Assembly: GCA_020848695.1 (NCBI GenBank)
Contig: JADLHT010000048.1
Coordinates: 27,515 to 91,514 of the forward strand
Direction: 5' to 3'
Length of the DNA stretch: 64,000 bases
Source of the DNA: Saprospiraceae bacterium
GTDB taxonomy: Bacteria > Bacteroidota > Bacteroidia > Chitinophagales > Saprospiraceae
Shown piece after piece: positions 51,614 to 61,120 of the stretch. The translations under genes and the position numbers were made by a program. The notes under the pieces are model-generated. The model saw only the letters and a program-made list of their open reading frames with translations. It was not told the origin of the DNA and ran no database searches. Within the stretch, counting starts at the first letter, position 1. Every line of letters begins with the position of its first letter.

Positions 51614-53500
51614 TTGAATTCACAACAAGCACTCTTTAGTAACTTAAATCAAATCCCTGGTATTACACAAGCGCAAATTAATGGAATTAATCAACTTCCT
51701 AGGGATACAACATCACAATTTACACTAATCCCAAATTATTTTCAAAGTCCAATTTTAGATCAACCATTAATACTAGGTCTGCCTGGTCCTAATGGACTGC
51801 AATATGTTCAATTGGAGTTTAGTAACATAGGTCAAGGATATATGAATGCAACGGCATATTATGGCTCTTTCTCATTACCAAATCGAGGTGATATAATTTT
51901 GCAAAGCAGTAATGGATTTGTTAGTGGAATTATACAGTTTAATTCTGATAATTTTCTGATTACTCCCGCTGGCGATGGACATGGAGTAATTATTCGACTT
52001 GATAATGTAGGAGATTCATTTGGGAAGATAAACTGCCAGGACATACCCGAAAGGGATAGTATTGAAGAATATTATGGACAATCTGATGATCCAGGAGGGC
52101 CATGTTTTAAGAATAGTGAATGTCCGGCTGAATTAACAATTGTCGTAGTGCTTAATGAATCCGGTCAACAATGGTGTGAAAGTTTTGGCACCGTCAACTG
52201 GTTTGGAACAGTAAATATTGGTTCGCTTTGGTTATTTAACCAATTCTTCTTCATGGGCAAATCCTTTATTAATAGCCAAATTAATTCTACGCTTAATATT
52301 AAATTCACAAGTTACAATGGTATAAATTTTACTTCTAGTGCTACTTTTGATTTGAATACAATTAATAATAATAACAATATATGGGAGCTTCAGAAAACAA
52401 TGGAGGCAGATATAATTTTATTCTGCCCTAATGTAAACTACCAAACTGCAAATGGAATAGTTCAAGGTATTGCGAGTGCATATGGTCCTGTAATTGATAA
52501 AGCATTTGGTATTATTGATATTTCGTTTGTTGTTTCTGCTCCACAATTAGTAGCTCATGAGATCGGGCATCTGCTGGGTGGAAGACATCGCAGAAATAAT
52601 GATCCTTTAGGACAAGGATATTGTAACCATGCTCATTTGTTTTTTCTAAAGAATAATAAACCTTATCCATTTGACTTTGATGGATTTGTTACCTGTGTAG
52701 CAACTCCTTCCAGTACAGGTTTAGAAATATCAGCTATGCACTATTCTAATCCTAGAGTTAAAGTTGGTTCATATATTAATTCAAATTTTCAACAGATTGA
52801 TGTATATACAGGAACGGATGCAGATGATAATGCGGGAATAATAAATGAAAACATATGCAATGTTTCAAAAGCTAATATTTATGCTGATATGTCTCCTTAT
52901 TATTATCCAATTTATAAGAAGGTCTGTGTTGAAGATATAACATTTGAACAGTGCATATCAGTCACTATTCCCCCCTCAGGAAGAGCTTTACAACCTGGGT
53001 ATTCTGTATTTTGGTATTGGAATAATGTACCGGAGACTCCGCATAATTATACTAATTCTAATGAGCATTTTATTGATTTAACTTTTGAAAATGATAATGA
53101 ATTTTGTTTGGATGTACCTATCAGTAGTATACCACAGATCTATGGAGAATTCTATATCTGCGCTCAGATTATAGAGGACTTGACTGGTGAATATATTACT
53201 TTAATATCTGGAAGGATGTCAAAGGATCATACTACAAATTGTACTCACACGACAGGTATTGTTAGAAAAGCGAGTAATAATTTAGATAAAAGTTATAGTC
53301 TAAATGATCTAATTGAGTCAAGCAACAAGATAGACAAAACCTACGAAATTTATAATTTAGAAGGCAGGAGTGTGTACATTGGATCATTAGGTGAAAAATT
53401 GGAATTTATATATACGAATCTGAATACTGGAATTTATATAATAAAGGAGATGTCATCAGATTATACACATTATCAAAAAATTATAATCAATGGACAATAG
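51614..53500 (+). CDS. T9SS-exported metzincin zinc metalloprotease; start out of frame through a heptamer repeat
   Basis: This frame encodes a protease with the zinc site LVAHEIGHLLGGRH (HExxHxxGxxH, about residues 314-324) and a Met-turn ISAMHYSNP about 50 residues later, so it is a metzincin (M12B-like). The last about 70 residues are a type A T9SS signal (YEIYNLEGRSVYIGSLGEKL to HYQKIIINGQ). Upstream, the frame continues as a signal peptide (GKSTLLVVFLLTFNFLNSQQ) and through the repeat to a TAA at 51467, without ATG, GTG or TTG. The ATG at 51489 behind the promoter is in another frame and stops at 51563. Nine or six repeat units in place of eight would join it. The gene is therefore probably phase variable and OFF here. 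Confidence 0.85.
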   Translation: MNSQQALFSNLNQIPGITQAQINGINQLPRDTTSQFTLIPNYFQSPILDQPLILGLPGPNGLQYVQLEFSNIGQGYMNATAYYGSFSLPNRGDIILQSSNGFVSGIIQFNSDNFLITPAGDGHGVIIRLDNVGDSFGKINCQDIPERDSIEEYYGQSDDPGGPCFKNSECPAELTIVVVLNESGQQWCESFGTVNWFGTVNIGSLWLFNQFFFMGKSFINSQINSTLNIKFTSYNGINFTSSATFDLNTINNNNNIWELQKTMEADIILFCPNVNYQTANGIVQGIASAYGPVIDKAFGIIDISFVVSAPQLVAHEIGHLLGGRHRRNNDPLGQGYCNHAHLFFLKNNKPYPFDFDGFVTCVATPSSTGLEISAMHYSNPRVKVGSYINSNFQQIDVYTGTDADDNAGIINENICNVSKANIYADMSPYYYPIYKKVCVEDITFEQCISVTIPPSGRALQPGYSVFWYWNNVPETPHNYTNSNEHFIDLTFENDNEFCLDVPISSIPQIYGEFYICAQIIEDLTGEYITLISGRMSKDHTTNCTHTTGIVRKASNNLDKSYSLNDLIESSNKIDKTYEIYNLEGRSVYIGSLGEKLEFIYTNLNTGIYIIKEMSSDYTHYQKIIINGQ

Positions 53501-54089
53501 ATATCTTATTATCCTTATTATTAGTCTGATACTTGCTTGTGATAAGGATACTTGTCCGGAGATGAGCAAGCCTACTGATCCAAAACCGAAGGTCAGTAAT
53601 TGTGTACGAGATGATAGTCTTCCTTTCGTGAGAATTAGTCCATTTGATAAGGCTGGAGATACGAGCAACGGATATACACTGGCTACCTTAAATTATTATA
53701 CAAGTTATGTAGGCTCAGCATTTATTAGTCATACAAGTGATACAGAAGTTTTTATAGAAAGTATGTATTATTATACTTTAATTCCTAACTGCATATCCAG
53801 TTGGTTGAATTTTCCAAAGTTAAAAGTCGGACATGATACTATTAATTTCAATACACTACCAAATTTAAGTACACCAACTTTTTCGTATCTGGATTGTGAC
53901 TTCATTGATGCTTGTTATGATATGGATAAGAGTAAGAATAATTATTTCGTATTTACTTGCATCGACTCAATGAAGCGGATTCTCACAGCTGAGTTCTTTT
54001 GTCAGCTAAAAATTGATCCAAAATGTGGCTCTGGCAGAGGACCTGAGATATTGAGATTCTGTGATGGACAGATCAGGATTAAGTTTTGA
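53490..54089 (+). CDS. Small lipoprotein of unknown function overlapping the protease gene
   Basis: This 199-residue protein has a lipobox signal (IILIISLILACDKD) and a Cys-rich beta-like body (VSNCVRDDSLPFVRISPF, SYVGSAFISHTSDTEVFIES, SYLDCDFIDACYDMDKSK, AEFFCQLKIDPKCGSGRG). I do not recognise a family. Its start lies inside the last codons of the metzincin gene (11-bp overlap), so the two are made together. It may be a partner or inhibitor of the protease, but this is only a guess from position. Confidence 0.6.
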   Translation: MDNRYLIILIISLILACDKDTCPEMSKPTDPKPKVSNCVRDDSLPFVRISPFDKAGDTSNGYTLATLNYYTSYVGSAFISHTSDTEVFIESMYYYTLIPNCISSWLNFPKLKVGHDTINFNTLPNLSTPTFSYLDCDFIDACYDMDKSKNNYFVFTCIDSMKRILTAEFFCQLKIDPKCGSGRGPEILRFCDGQIRIKF

Positions 54090-54132
54090 AAGCTTAAGGT
54101 CGATGTAACTAAGAAATAATTTATATTAAATT

Positions 54133-54816
54133 TTAATCAATTTCAGAGTTGATGTATTTATATCTGTTCTTATATGAAGACCTGATGATGAATCCTATGA
54201 TTATCCCAAATACGAATCCTCCAATGTGTGCCCACCAGGCAACCCCTGTTTGTTCTGAAGCCGAACTGATACTTCCTATACCTGCTACCAATTGCTGTAC
54301 AATCCATATTCCCAGAAAAAATATAGCAGGAACGTAAAAAGTAATGAAAAACAGGAGCAGCAACACTTTAATTTTTGATGCAGGAAACATGACCAAATAA
54401 GTACCCAATACAGCAGAGATTGCTCCACTTGCACCGATCATCGGAGCTTCGCTATAAGGATTGAAAAAAACATGAATGATACTGGCAATAATTCCTCCAA
54501 AAAGATAAAAAATTATAAAATTAAAACTCCCTATTACAGCTTCAATATTATCGGCAAATACCCACAGGAACAACATATTTCCAATAAGATGCATCCAGCC
54601 TCCATGTAGGAACATACTACTTATCAAGGTATATAAGTCTTCTCCATTGAGAATTTCTTGCGGAATTGTTCCATAACGAAAGAGTAGCATTTCTGTTGAA
54701 GTATGATTTAGGCTGAATTCATAAAAGAACAATATGCAGTTAATGACAATCAGACTATATGCAAATAATGGTTTGTGTCCTCCTTGTACCTGATCATCTC
54801 CAATGGGTAAAAACAT
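54133..54816 (-). CDS. Rhomboid family intramembrane serine protease
   Basis: This 227-residue protein has six membrane helices. The LHGGWMHLIGNMLFLWVFADNIE loop carries the conserved His/Asn residues. The nucleophile is in APMIGASGAISAVLGTYLV (GxSG), and the catalytic His in VAWWAHIGGFVFGIIIGFI. It cleaves membrane proteins within helices. It is a single gene facing the small lipoprotein gene tail to tail. Confidence 0.93.
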   Translation of the reverse strand: MFLPIGDDQVQGGHKPLFAYSLIVINCILFFYEFSLNHTSTEMLLFRYGTIPQEILNGEDLYTLISSMFLHGGWMHLIGNMLFLWVFADNIEAVIGSFNFIIFYLFGGIIASIIHVFFNPYSEAPMIGASGAISAVLGTYLVMFPASKIKVLLLLFFITFYVPAIFFLGIWIVQQLVAGIGSISSASEQTGVAWWAHIGGFVFGIIIGFIIRSSYKNRYKYINSEID

Positions 54817-54938
54817 AATTTATACAACTTATTTTATGTAAAGTTCGACAATTTTAAACGATCATATTCAGTTTGAAAATTTTATTTTAATGTAAATATC
54901 TGATTCTCCGATAATTTCAATAAGATACCGAATTAGTA

Positions 54939-55907
54939 TTATATAATACCTTCTTTCAATAAGTCATGAACATGTATTATTCCGGCATATTCTGAATTAT
55001 GAATAGCGATAAGCTGAGAAATACTGTGTTCCTGCATTATTCTTAAAGCAGAAGCAACCGATTCGTTTGCCTCAATACATTTAGGATTGGTATTCATAAT
55101 TTCATATGCTTTAGTATGTAAAGCATCAATATTTTTTTCAAATAATCTACGAAGGTCTCCATCTGTGATTATTCCTACTACTGAATTGGATTCAATAACC
55201 GCACAGGCACCAATTCTACCAAAGCTGATGGCGAGTAAAACCTGTTGAAGATTGTCTTGAGGAGAGACATGAGGAAATTCGTGTCTGCCAGTAAAATCGG
55301 ATACTTTCATGTACATCATTTTACCCAGAGTTCCTCCCGGATGATGATAGGCAAAATCTTCAGGAGAAAATCCTTTTAAAGCAAGCAGGGATACCGCAAT
55401 GGCATCTCCCATTGCCATTTGAGCTGTTGTACTTGCAGTTGGGGCAAGATTATTGGGTTCAGCTTCTTTTTTTACCGGAATCAATATTTTGTAATCTGAC
55501 TGATTGAATAAGAAGGATGAAGTATTTGAACAAAGACAAATTAATTTAATCGATCTTAATTTAATCAATGGAATTAAAACTTTAATTTCTGGAGTTTCTC
55601 CACTTTTAGAAATACAAATCACAGCGTCATTGGATTGTATCATTCCAAGATCACCATGTATGGCATCAGCCGCATGCATAAAAATGGAAGGTGTTCCGGT
55701 TGAATTTAAAGTTGCAACAATTTTCTGACCAACTATGGCGCTCTTTCCTATACCGGTGACAATAATTCTGCCATCAATTTTACTTAAATAATCTATTGCT
55801 TCTACAAAGACCTTATCAATAGAATTAACAAGACTGTCCAAACAATTTTTTTCAATTGTAAGACAGTGAATAGCAGATTCTGTTATTAATTTTTGTTTAT
55901 CAGACAA
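54939..55907 (-). CDS. kdsD: Arabinose-5-phosphate isomerase (KdsD/KpsF-like)
   Basis: This 322-residue enzyme has an N-terminal SIS domain (GRIIVTGIGKSAIVGQKIVA, DAVICISKSGETPEI, NNLAPTASTTAQMAMGDAIA with HPGGTLGK) and two C-terminal CBS domains (RIGACAVIESNSVVGIITDG, SISQLIAIHNSEYAGIIHV). It converts ribulose-5-phosphate to arabinose-5-phosphate for KDO synthesis. The start codon is TTG at 55907, right after an in-frame stop, because no ATG is available. It is a single gene. Confidence 0.92.
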   Translation of the reverse strand: MSDKQKLITESAIHCLTIEKNCLDSLVNSIDKVFVEAIDYLSKIDGRIIVTGIGKSAIVGQKIVATLNSTGTPSIFMHAADAIHGDLGMIQSNDAVICISKSGETPEIKVLIPLIKLRSIKLICLCSNTSSFLFNQSDYKILIPVKKEAEPNNLAPTASTTAQMAMGDAIAVSLLALKGFSPEDFAYHHPGGTLGKMMYMKVSDFTGRHEFPHVSPQDNLQQVLLAISFGRIGACAVIESNSVVGIITDGDLRRLFEKNIDALHTKAYEIMNTNPKCIEANESVASALRIMQEHSISQLIAIHNSEYAGIIHVHDLLKEGII

Positions 55908-56019
55908 ATATTGATATGATTAGATATTCAAATAAATATAGTTTAGCAAGTCTATTTTTAAATATCATAATTGATGTATTATCTAAAAATATATTTATAA
56001 TATTTTTCAAAAATAATGT

Positions 56020-58050
56020 TTAATCCTTCGAACCAATTCGATACAAAATCCAGGCCATAAATGCAAAAAACAGAACCCCTAAAAGATTGTATCCATGCTC
56101 ACCAATAGTCGCTGTAATTCCGTGTTCTGCACTGAAATTTGCAATACTATTTGCGATACCTTCATTAACGGTTAGCAGAGCAACAATGACTCCGGCTAAT
56201 GCTCCTCCTGCAACTAAGCCTGTAGCGAACAAGCTACCTTTACCCAGTTCAGAATCTTCTGTAGCCTTATTCTTGCGCCGAGAGTTCCAATCGACAATAC
56301 CTTTTACCATTCCACCAATAAAAATGGGAAGAGTAGTAGAGAGAGGGAGGTATAATCCAACGGCAAAAGAAAGTGCTTTCACCTGACATAATTCCAATAC
56401 GATTGCAATAAAAACACCTGCTAGAACAAATACCCAATCCAGATTAAATGAAAGCAGTCCTTTAATTAAAGTTGCCATTAAAGTTGCCTGAGGTGCTGCA
56501 TATTTTTCGCCAATGGCATGTTGAACACCGTTGGCAAGCATTTCAGAACTTGGAGTATCCAGATACTTTACAGTAAAACCAATTACAATAGATGAGAAAA
56601 TAGCACCAATAAACAAAGCCAGTTGCTGATATCTTGGTGTAGCACCTACGATATATCCTGTTTTTAAATCTTGTGATGTAGCACCGGCATTGGCAGCAGC
56701 AATACAAATCATTCCTCCGATAACCAAAGCCATGGGTTCATAGATCTGGCCTGTCCATCCTACTGCAATAAATATTAAAGAGGTAGCCATTATGGTGGCA
56801 ATAGTCATACCCGAAATAGGATTATTGCTGGAACCAATAATTCCGACGATGCGGCTGGAAACTGTAACAAAAAAGAATCCAAAGATGATTACAAGGATTC
56901 CCAGTAACAATTTACCAATTATGGTTTCACCTGGAATATTAGGTAAAATAGCAAGTAATAATATTAAAACCGCTGAGCCAACCAATACAATTTTAAACGA
57001 AAGATCATTTTCAGTTCTTGATACTTCTTTACCCGTATTTTCTTTAATACTACCCATGCTGTCTTTAAACGAAGATATAATTGTAGGTATAGTCTTCATT
57101 AAAGTGATAAATCCACCGGCTGCAACTGCACCTGCACCAATCTGTCTGATATATGCTCTATATACTGCCTCAGCCGTATTGGTAAAGCTGTGTGTATCAG
57201 GATTCCATCCAAATTTTGCACTTGCTTTTAAAGGATCCAATAAACTGAGTTTTGCAAGTTGTGCGGCTATTACATCGGGATTAACGAGATTGGCCAGCAG
57301 GGGAATAAAGCACAAGGAGGCCATTATTCCACCCGCAACTAGTACTCCGGCAATTTTTGGTCCTATGATGTATCCAACACCTAAATATTCAGGCGTTATT
57401 TCTCCGGCAACTACTGCAGACGGAAAATATTTGTTCAACTGACTGGAACCCCACCTTGGAGCTTCAGAAATTACGTGGAATAATTTTTGTAACACTGCAT
57501 AAATTAATGAGAAGCCAAGTCCATAGTAAGCAGTTCTTGCAAAATCTCCGCCTTTTTCTCCTGCTATTAATACCTGAGCGCAGGCTGTGCCTTCAGGATA
57601 TGGTAGAGATTCATGTTCTTTTACAATTAAGCTTCTTCTAAGGGGTATCATCATAAGAGTTCCCAATATTCCTCCGAAAACAGCAAGTGTAAATATGGTC
57701 CAGTACTGAAAATAATTATCACCTACTGATTTATCTGATAAGAAAAGAAAGGCAGGAAGAGTAAAGACAACTCCTGCGGCAATCGACTCTCCGGCAGAGC
57801 CGGTCGTCTGTATGATATTATTTTCAAGAATATTTGTTCCCAGAAATTTTTTACCCAAAGAGATTGCCAGCACGGCAATCGGAATGGATGCCGATACGGT
57901 AAGTCCGGCTTTTAAAGCTAAGTAAACAGTAGAGGCACCAAATATTACGCCGAATATAATCCCAAGCAGGATAGCCTTTATTGAAAATTCCGGCAGACTA
58001 ATATTCGGATCTACATAAGGTTTAAAAGTTTCTGTCTTTTGACTATTCAT
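56020..58050 (-). CDS. OPT-family oligopeptide transporter
   Basis: This 676-residue membrane protein has about 14-16 helices. The opening is [20 protein letters not shown] with [24 protein letters not shown], and the phrase [15 protein letters not shown] is diagnostic of the OPT family. [36 protein letters not shown] and [19 protein letters not shown] follow. It probably imports peptides or metal chelates. The length fits the bacterial subgroup. It is a single gene. Confidence 0.93.
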   Translation of the reverse strand: MNSQKTETFKPYVDPNISLPEFSIKAILLGIIFGVIFGASTVYLALKAGLTVSASIPIAVLAISLGKKFLGTNILENNIIQTTGSAGESIAAGVVFTLPAFLFLSDKSVGDNYFQYWTIFTLAVFGGILGTLMMIPLRRSLIVKEHESLPYPEGTACAQVLIAGEKGGDFARTAYYGLGFSLIYAVLQKLFHVISEAPRWGSSQLNKYFPSAVVAGEITPEYLGVGYIIGPKIAGVLVAGGIMASLCFIPLLANLVNPDVIAAQLAKLSLLDPLKASAKFGWNPDTHSFTNTAEAVYRAYIRQIGAGAVAAGGFITLMKTIPTIISSFKDSMGSIKENTGKEVSRTENDLSFKIVLVGSAVLILLLAILPNIPGETIIGKLLLGILVIIFGFFFVTVSSRIVGIIGSSNNPISGMTIATIMATSLIFIAVGWTGQIYEPMALVIGGMICIAAANAGATSQDLKTGYIVGATPRYQQLALFIGAIFSSIVIGFTVKYLDTPSSEMLANGVQHAIGEKYAAPQATLMATLIKGLLSFNLDWVFVLAGVFIAIVLELCQVKALSFAVGLYLPLSTTLPIFIGGMVKGIVDWNSRRKNKATEDSELGKGSLFATGLVAGGALAGVIVALLTVNEGIANSIANFSAEHGITATIGEHGYNLLGVLFFAFMAWILYRIGSKD

Positions 58051-58114
58051 TGGTTTTTCTTTAAAGTGGAGCCTAAAGATAAACCAAAGATTGATTTTAA
58101 TGCTTTTGGAATAA

Positions 58115-58564
58115 TCAGCTTCCCAACAGTTCTTTAACTAGAAGAGAGACATTTTTACTGTCTGCTTTACCAGCTAAAGATTTTGTAGCTACTCCCATGA
58201 CTTTACCCATGTCCTTTGGACCAGATGCAGAGGTATCGATAATAATTTGTTGAATGAATTTACGCAAATCTGATTCACTCAATTGTTCCGGTAGATATTT
58301 TGAAATGACTTCAATTTCCTCTTTTTCCGTTTGGGCAAGATCAGCACGATTTTGTTTTTCATAGATTTCAAAAGATTCTTTTCTCTGTTTCAGTAATTTT
58401 TGAATGATAGTAATTCCTCTTTCCTCTGTAAGCTCTTGACCACTTCCATCTGTATTGGCAAGCAGAATGGCTGCTTTAATAGCACGTATAGCCCGAAGCG
58501 CCTTTTCATCCTTCGCTTTCATTGCTTCCTTTAGATCGGTGTTTATTTTTTCTTGAAAATTCAT
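58115..58564 (-). CDS. GatB/YqeY domain protein
   Basis: From the ATG at 58564 the protein has 149 residues (NFQEKINTDLKEAMKAKDEK, then EERGITIIQKLLKQRKESFEIYEKQNR and AEKEEI-like stretches). The YqeY tail domain includes SKYLPEQLSESDLRKFI and GPKDMGKVMGVATKSLAGKAD. The domain resembles the GatB tail and may bind tRNA; its exact role is unknown. Further upstream in-frame starts would overlap ksgA and are rejected. It follows ksgA in the same direction. Confidence 0.88.
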   Translation of the reverse strand: MNFQEKINTDLKEAMKAKDEKALRAIRAIKAAILLANTDGSGQELTEERGITIIQKLLKQRKESFEIYEKQNRADLAQTEKEEIEVISKYLPEQLSESDLRKFIQQIIIDTSASGPKDMGKVMGVATKSLAGKADSKNVSLLVKELLGS

Positions 58565-58602
58565 AAAAACTATTATTAAATGATTTGCATAGAAACAGCA
58601 GA

Positions 58603-59370
58603 TCACCAAATTAGTTCTTTACTCAATCTAAGAAATTCTTGTGGACTAATCTCTTCCGGTCGTTGATTAAAATAGGAATCTGAGAGCAGGTCTTTATCTT
58701 GAATGATTGATTTTAAATTATTGCGAAGGGTCTTTCTGCGATGTAAGAACGAGAGCTTGATGATAGATCTGACTTTTTTCAATTCATCTCCTGTTACAGG
58801 ATTTGGCAAACGTTTTAAAGTAAGAATGCTTGACATTACTTTCGGAGGCGGATTAAAATTAGAAGGTCCGATATCAAATTCTAATTTACCTGAGTAGCAC
58901 AGGGAAGTAATTGCAGAGATTACACCATATTCCTTAGAGCCGGGATTTGCAATAATTCTTTGCGCCATTTCTTTTTGAAACATACCAATCAAAATCGGAA
59001 TCTTTTCAATATGATCAATCGCTTTAAATACGATTTGTGAAGAAATATTGTATGGAAAATTTCCACACATTAAAAATTCCGAGTCATTGAAGTATTGATC
59101 TAATCTTGTTTTCAATACATCAGCCAGCAGGAGTTGATTCTTTTGATTAGGATAAATCAGGTGTAGATAATCAATCATATCTTTGTCTGCATCTATTGCA
59201 ACAAAGTTTTTAACCTTATCAATCAGTTGTGATGTTAAAGCAGCCTTACCAGGTCCAATTTCAAGTACATTATCATATGTAAAAGACAAAATATGCTGCG
59301 CAATTTTCTGAATTATTCTAGGTTGGTTCAGAAAATGCTGTCCAAAAGACTTTTTTGCGTAAACTTTCAT
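58603..59370 (-). CDS. rsmA: 16S rRNA (adenine1518/1519-N6) dimethyltransferase
   Basis: This 255-residue SAM-dependent enzyme dimethylates two adenosines near the 3' end of 16S rRNA. It shows KKSFGQHFLNQPRIIQKIA, the SAM motif NVLEIGPGKAALTSQLI and the catalytic GNFPYNISSQIVFKAI (NxPY). A C-terminal helical part (SFLHRRKTLRNNLKSII) follows. The length is normal. A full -33/-7 promoter lies just upstream of the ATG. Confidence 0.96.
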   Translation of the reverse strand: MKVYAKKSFGQHFLNQPRIIQKIAQHILSFTYDNVLEIGPGKAALTSQLIDKVKNFVAIDADKDMIDYLHLIYPNQKNQLLLADVLKTRLDQYFNDSEFLMCGNFPYNISSQIVFKAIDHIEKIPILIGMFQKEMAQRIIANPGSKEYGVISAITSLCYSGKLEFDIGPSNFNPPPKVMSSILTLKRLPNPVTGDELKKVRSIIKLSFLHRRKTLRNNLKSIIQDKDLLSDSYFNQRPEEISPQEFLRLSKELIW

Positions 59371-59381
59371 ATTTACAAATA

Positions 59382-59412
59382 CAAATGTATTTGAAAAATA
59401 TAATAATGCAAA
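59382..59412 (-). promoter_or_regulatory. rsmA promoter
   Basis: The minus strand reads TTTG (59412-59409), 19 bases of spacer, then TACATTTG (59389-59382), a full match to the Bacteroidota -33/-7 consensus. The -7 box ends 11 bases before the ATG at 59370. Confidence 0.7.
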
Positions 59413-59940
59413 CTGATGAGATTAAATTATTCTAAGCTGAAATAAAGGTTCGTTTAAAGAACTTCAAAGTTCATCAAGAAATTACTGGTAGTTGCACGAT
59501 TTTGATTATCATCAAGGAAAGTTCAAGATCTTCTTATGACTTTGTCTTGTTAAATCGATTTGCTTATTGGAAAGTTGAGTCGATTCGGAAAAATGAACCC
59601 TATTGATTCACTGGAATTATATATTTTCGACTGGCAAAAAACATTGTATCAAAAAATTGAGCATCAGCTCCTACATTAAAACTCAAGATCTCTGTATTGT
59701 CTTTGTTCTGCCACAAGAAACAAGGTCTTCGAGGCTCAATTTTAGGATACAATGCTTATATTATCAGATATAAAAAGAAAAATATCTAACAGAGTGATCT
59801 CCAGATACATTGAATTCTGGATTCAAAATATGGAAGATACGCTTCGGTAGAAGTCTTCTTTAATTATCCTGGTAACGGGTGAAAAATTTGTTCCGAAAAC
59901 ACCTGAAAACAAAGTAGGAAATTATCTTAAAGTCAGATTT
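59413..59940. other. Gene-poor region, possible decayed coding sequence
   Basis: No intact gene is seen between the rsmA promoter and the signal peptide at 59941. One minus-strand remnant is listed separately. The rest shows nothing I can interpret. Confidence 0.4.
59600..59755 (-). pseudogene. Possible 3' remnant of a minus-strand gene
   Basis: A 51-codon frame without start codon ends in TAG at 59602-59600. It reads ALYPKIEPRRPCFLWQNKD, NTEILSFNVGADAQFFDTMFF and ASRKYIIPVNQ, which has natural-looking composition. It may be the tail of a lost gene. No family is recognised. Confidence 0.25.
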
Positions 59941-59997
59941 ATGAAGAATTCATTCATTTTTAAATTAAGTTTTTTTGTGACCTTATTTTGGCTCTGA
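59941..59997 (+). other. Signal-peptide-coding start of the frameshifted T9SS protein
   Basis: ATG at 59941 encodes MKNSFIFKLSFFVTLFWL and then TGA. The sequence is a clear signal peptide. The following protein frame (EVRAGTGEIPGIIQSEAYSD) is open from 59981 but shifted by one base. An extra base in the TTTT/GG stretch near 59986-59991 explains it. Confidence 0.6.
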
Positions 59998-60055
59998 GGT
60001 AAGAGCTGGCACAGGTGAAATTCCAGGTATTATTCAATCAGAAGCATATTCTGAC

Positions 60056-61120
60056 GTGTTTGCACCGATTTCCGGTTGTTCAGACATACATCTATGTGTT
60101 AGCGTATTAAATATTACGGAGGATCCGTATCAAACGTATTATGACGCTAGAATTCAGATCATAATTGATCTGAATAACTATGAGATTGTTGATGCCACGC
60201 CATTTGTCAATACCGGATTAGTAGATCCATTGTTCGGTCATGCCATCTTTGAGACAACGCAAAGTGGATTGATGTCGATTTTTGACCCCAATTATTCGGG
60301 AGCTGAAGACGGAAAGTGTCGATTTTATATGAAAGTCCGAAAAATAGCAAATGGATTTCATAAGACAGGATTTGATGTTAAGATCATTCTAAGTACAGGA
60401 GAAGAACTATCCTACAGTTCCGGGTTTGTTAATTTTAGTAAACTTATCAATGAAATTGGAATAAACAAGTCTTCTATTACAAATTTATCGGATATTGCCA
60501 TAAGTAATAACCCAACATTTCCTGGTGGATTTTTACTAATTCCTGATCTTGCCTGTAATGGAAACAATGGGGATCCCGAGACTCAAACATTTATTTTGCA
60601 TGGTACATTGAATGTAGACATTTCTGATTATTGCTTTATGGGGACCATCTATATGGATGATGGAGCAATCATCAATATTGGTGAGAATGTATTATGCAAA
60701 ATTGGTTTTGGAACATTGAGCCATCAGAGGACAACTATAGATCCCTGTGGAAGGATGTGGAAAGCCATTACTGTAGGTGAAACCTCATTGCTCGAGTTGA
60801 CTAATTCAGAAGTCAACGATGGATTGTATGGCATTGAATTAAAATCCAGTTCTGGAGTTAATGTGAGCAACTCATCATTCAACAATAATTATATCTGTAT
60901 CAATGAGAATGAGTCGGTAAACACACTAGCCATTGTCAACAATTGTAAATTTGTATTTGAAGGTGCCTTTAAACCCAATTGTTGGAACTGTGGGGGATTG
61001 AGAATTCACGACAGAACATATGCGGGCATTAAGTTGAATGAATCGGATGTGATTGTGGCTGGTTCCGAATTTGAGAATTTGTTGAATGGGGTGTGGTTAA
61101 CGAATTCAAAAGGGACATAA
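60056..61120 (+). CDS. N-terminal part of a T9SS beta-helix-like surface protein (frameshifted)
   Basis: This 354-residue frame is open from 59981, with an alternative GTG start at 60056. It holds an N-terminal beta domain with Cys pairs (SGCSDIHLCVSVLNI, YYDARIQIIIDLNNYEIVDA). A right-handed beta-helix-like region begins near residue 190 (GTIYMDDGAIINIGENVLC, GLYGIELKSSSGVNVSNSSF). It stops within the helix at 61120, where the downstream frame takes over through a one-base shift in AAAAGGG (61109-61115). The true gene runs from 59941 to 63159. The protein alone would lack its sorting signal. Confidence 0.7.
   Translation: MFAPISGCSDIHLCVSVLNITEDPYQTYYDARIQIIIDLNNYEIVDATPFVNTGLVDPLFGHAIFETTQSGLMSIFDPNYSGAEDGKCRFYMKVRKIANGFHKTGFDVKIILSTGEELSYSSGFVNFSKLINEIGINKSSITNLSDIAISNNPTFPGGFLLIPDLACNGNNGDPETQTFILHGTLNVDISDYCFMGTIYMDDGAIINIGENVLCKIGFGTLSHQRTTIDPCGRMWKAITVGETSLLELTNSEVNDGLYGIELKSSSGVNVSNSSFNNNYICINENESVNTLAIVNNCKFVFEGAFKPNCWNCGGLRIHDRTYAGIKLNESDVIVAGSEFENLLNGVWLTNSKGT

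Noticed and set aside
56087..57641. Long plus-strand reading frames opposite the OPT transporter gene.
   Set aside because: The minus-strand protein is a clear family member; the opposite frames are low-complexity shadows.
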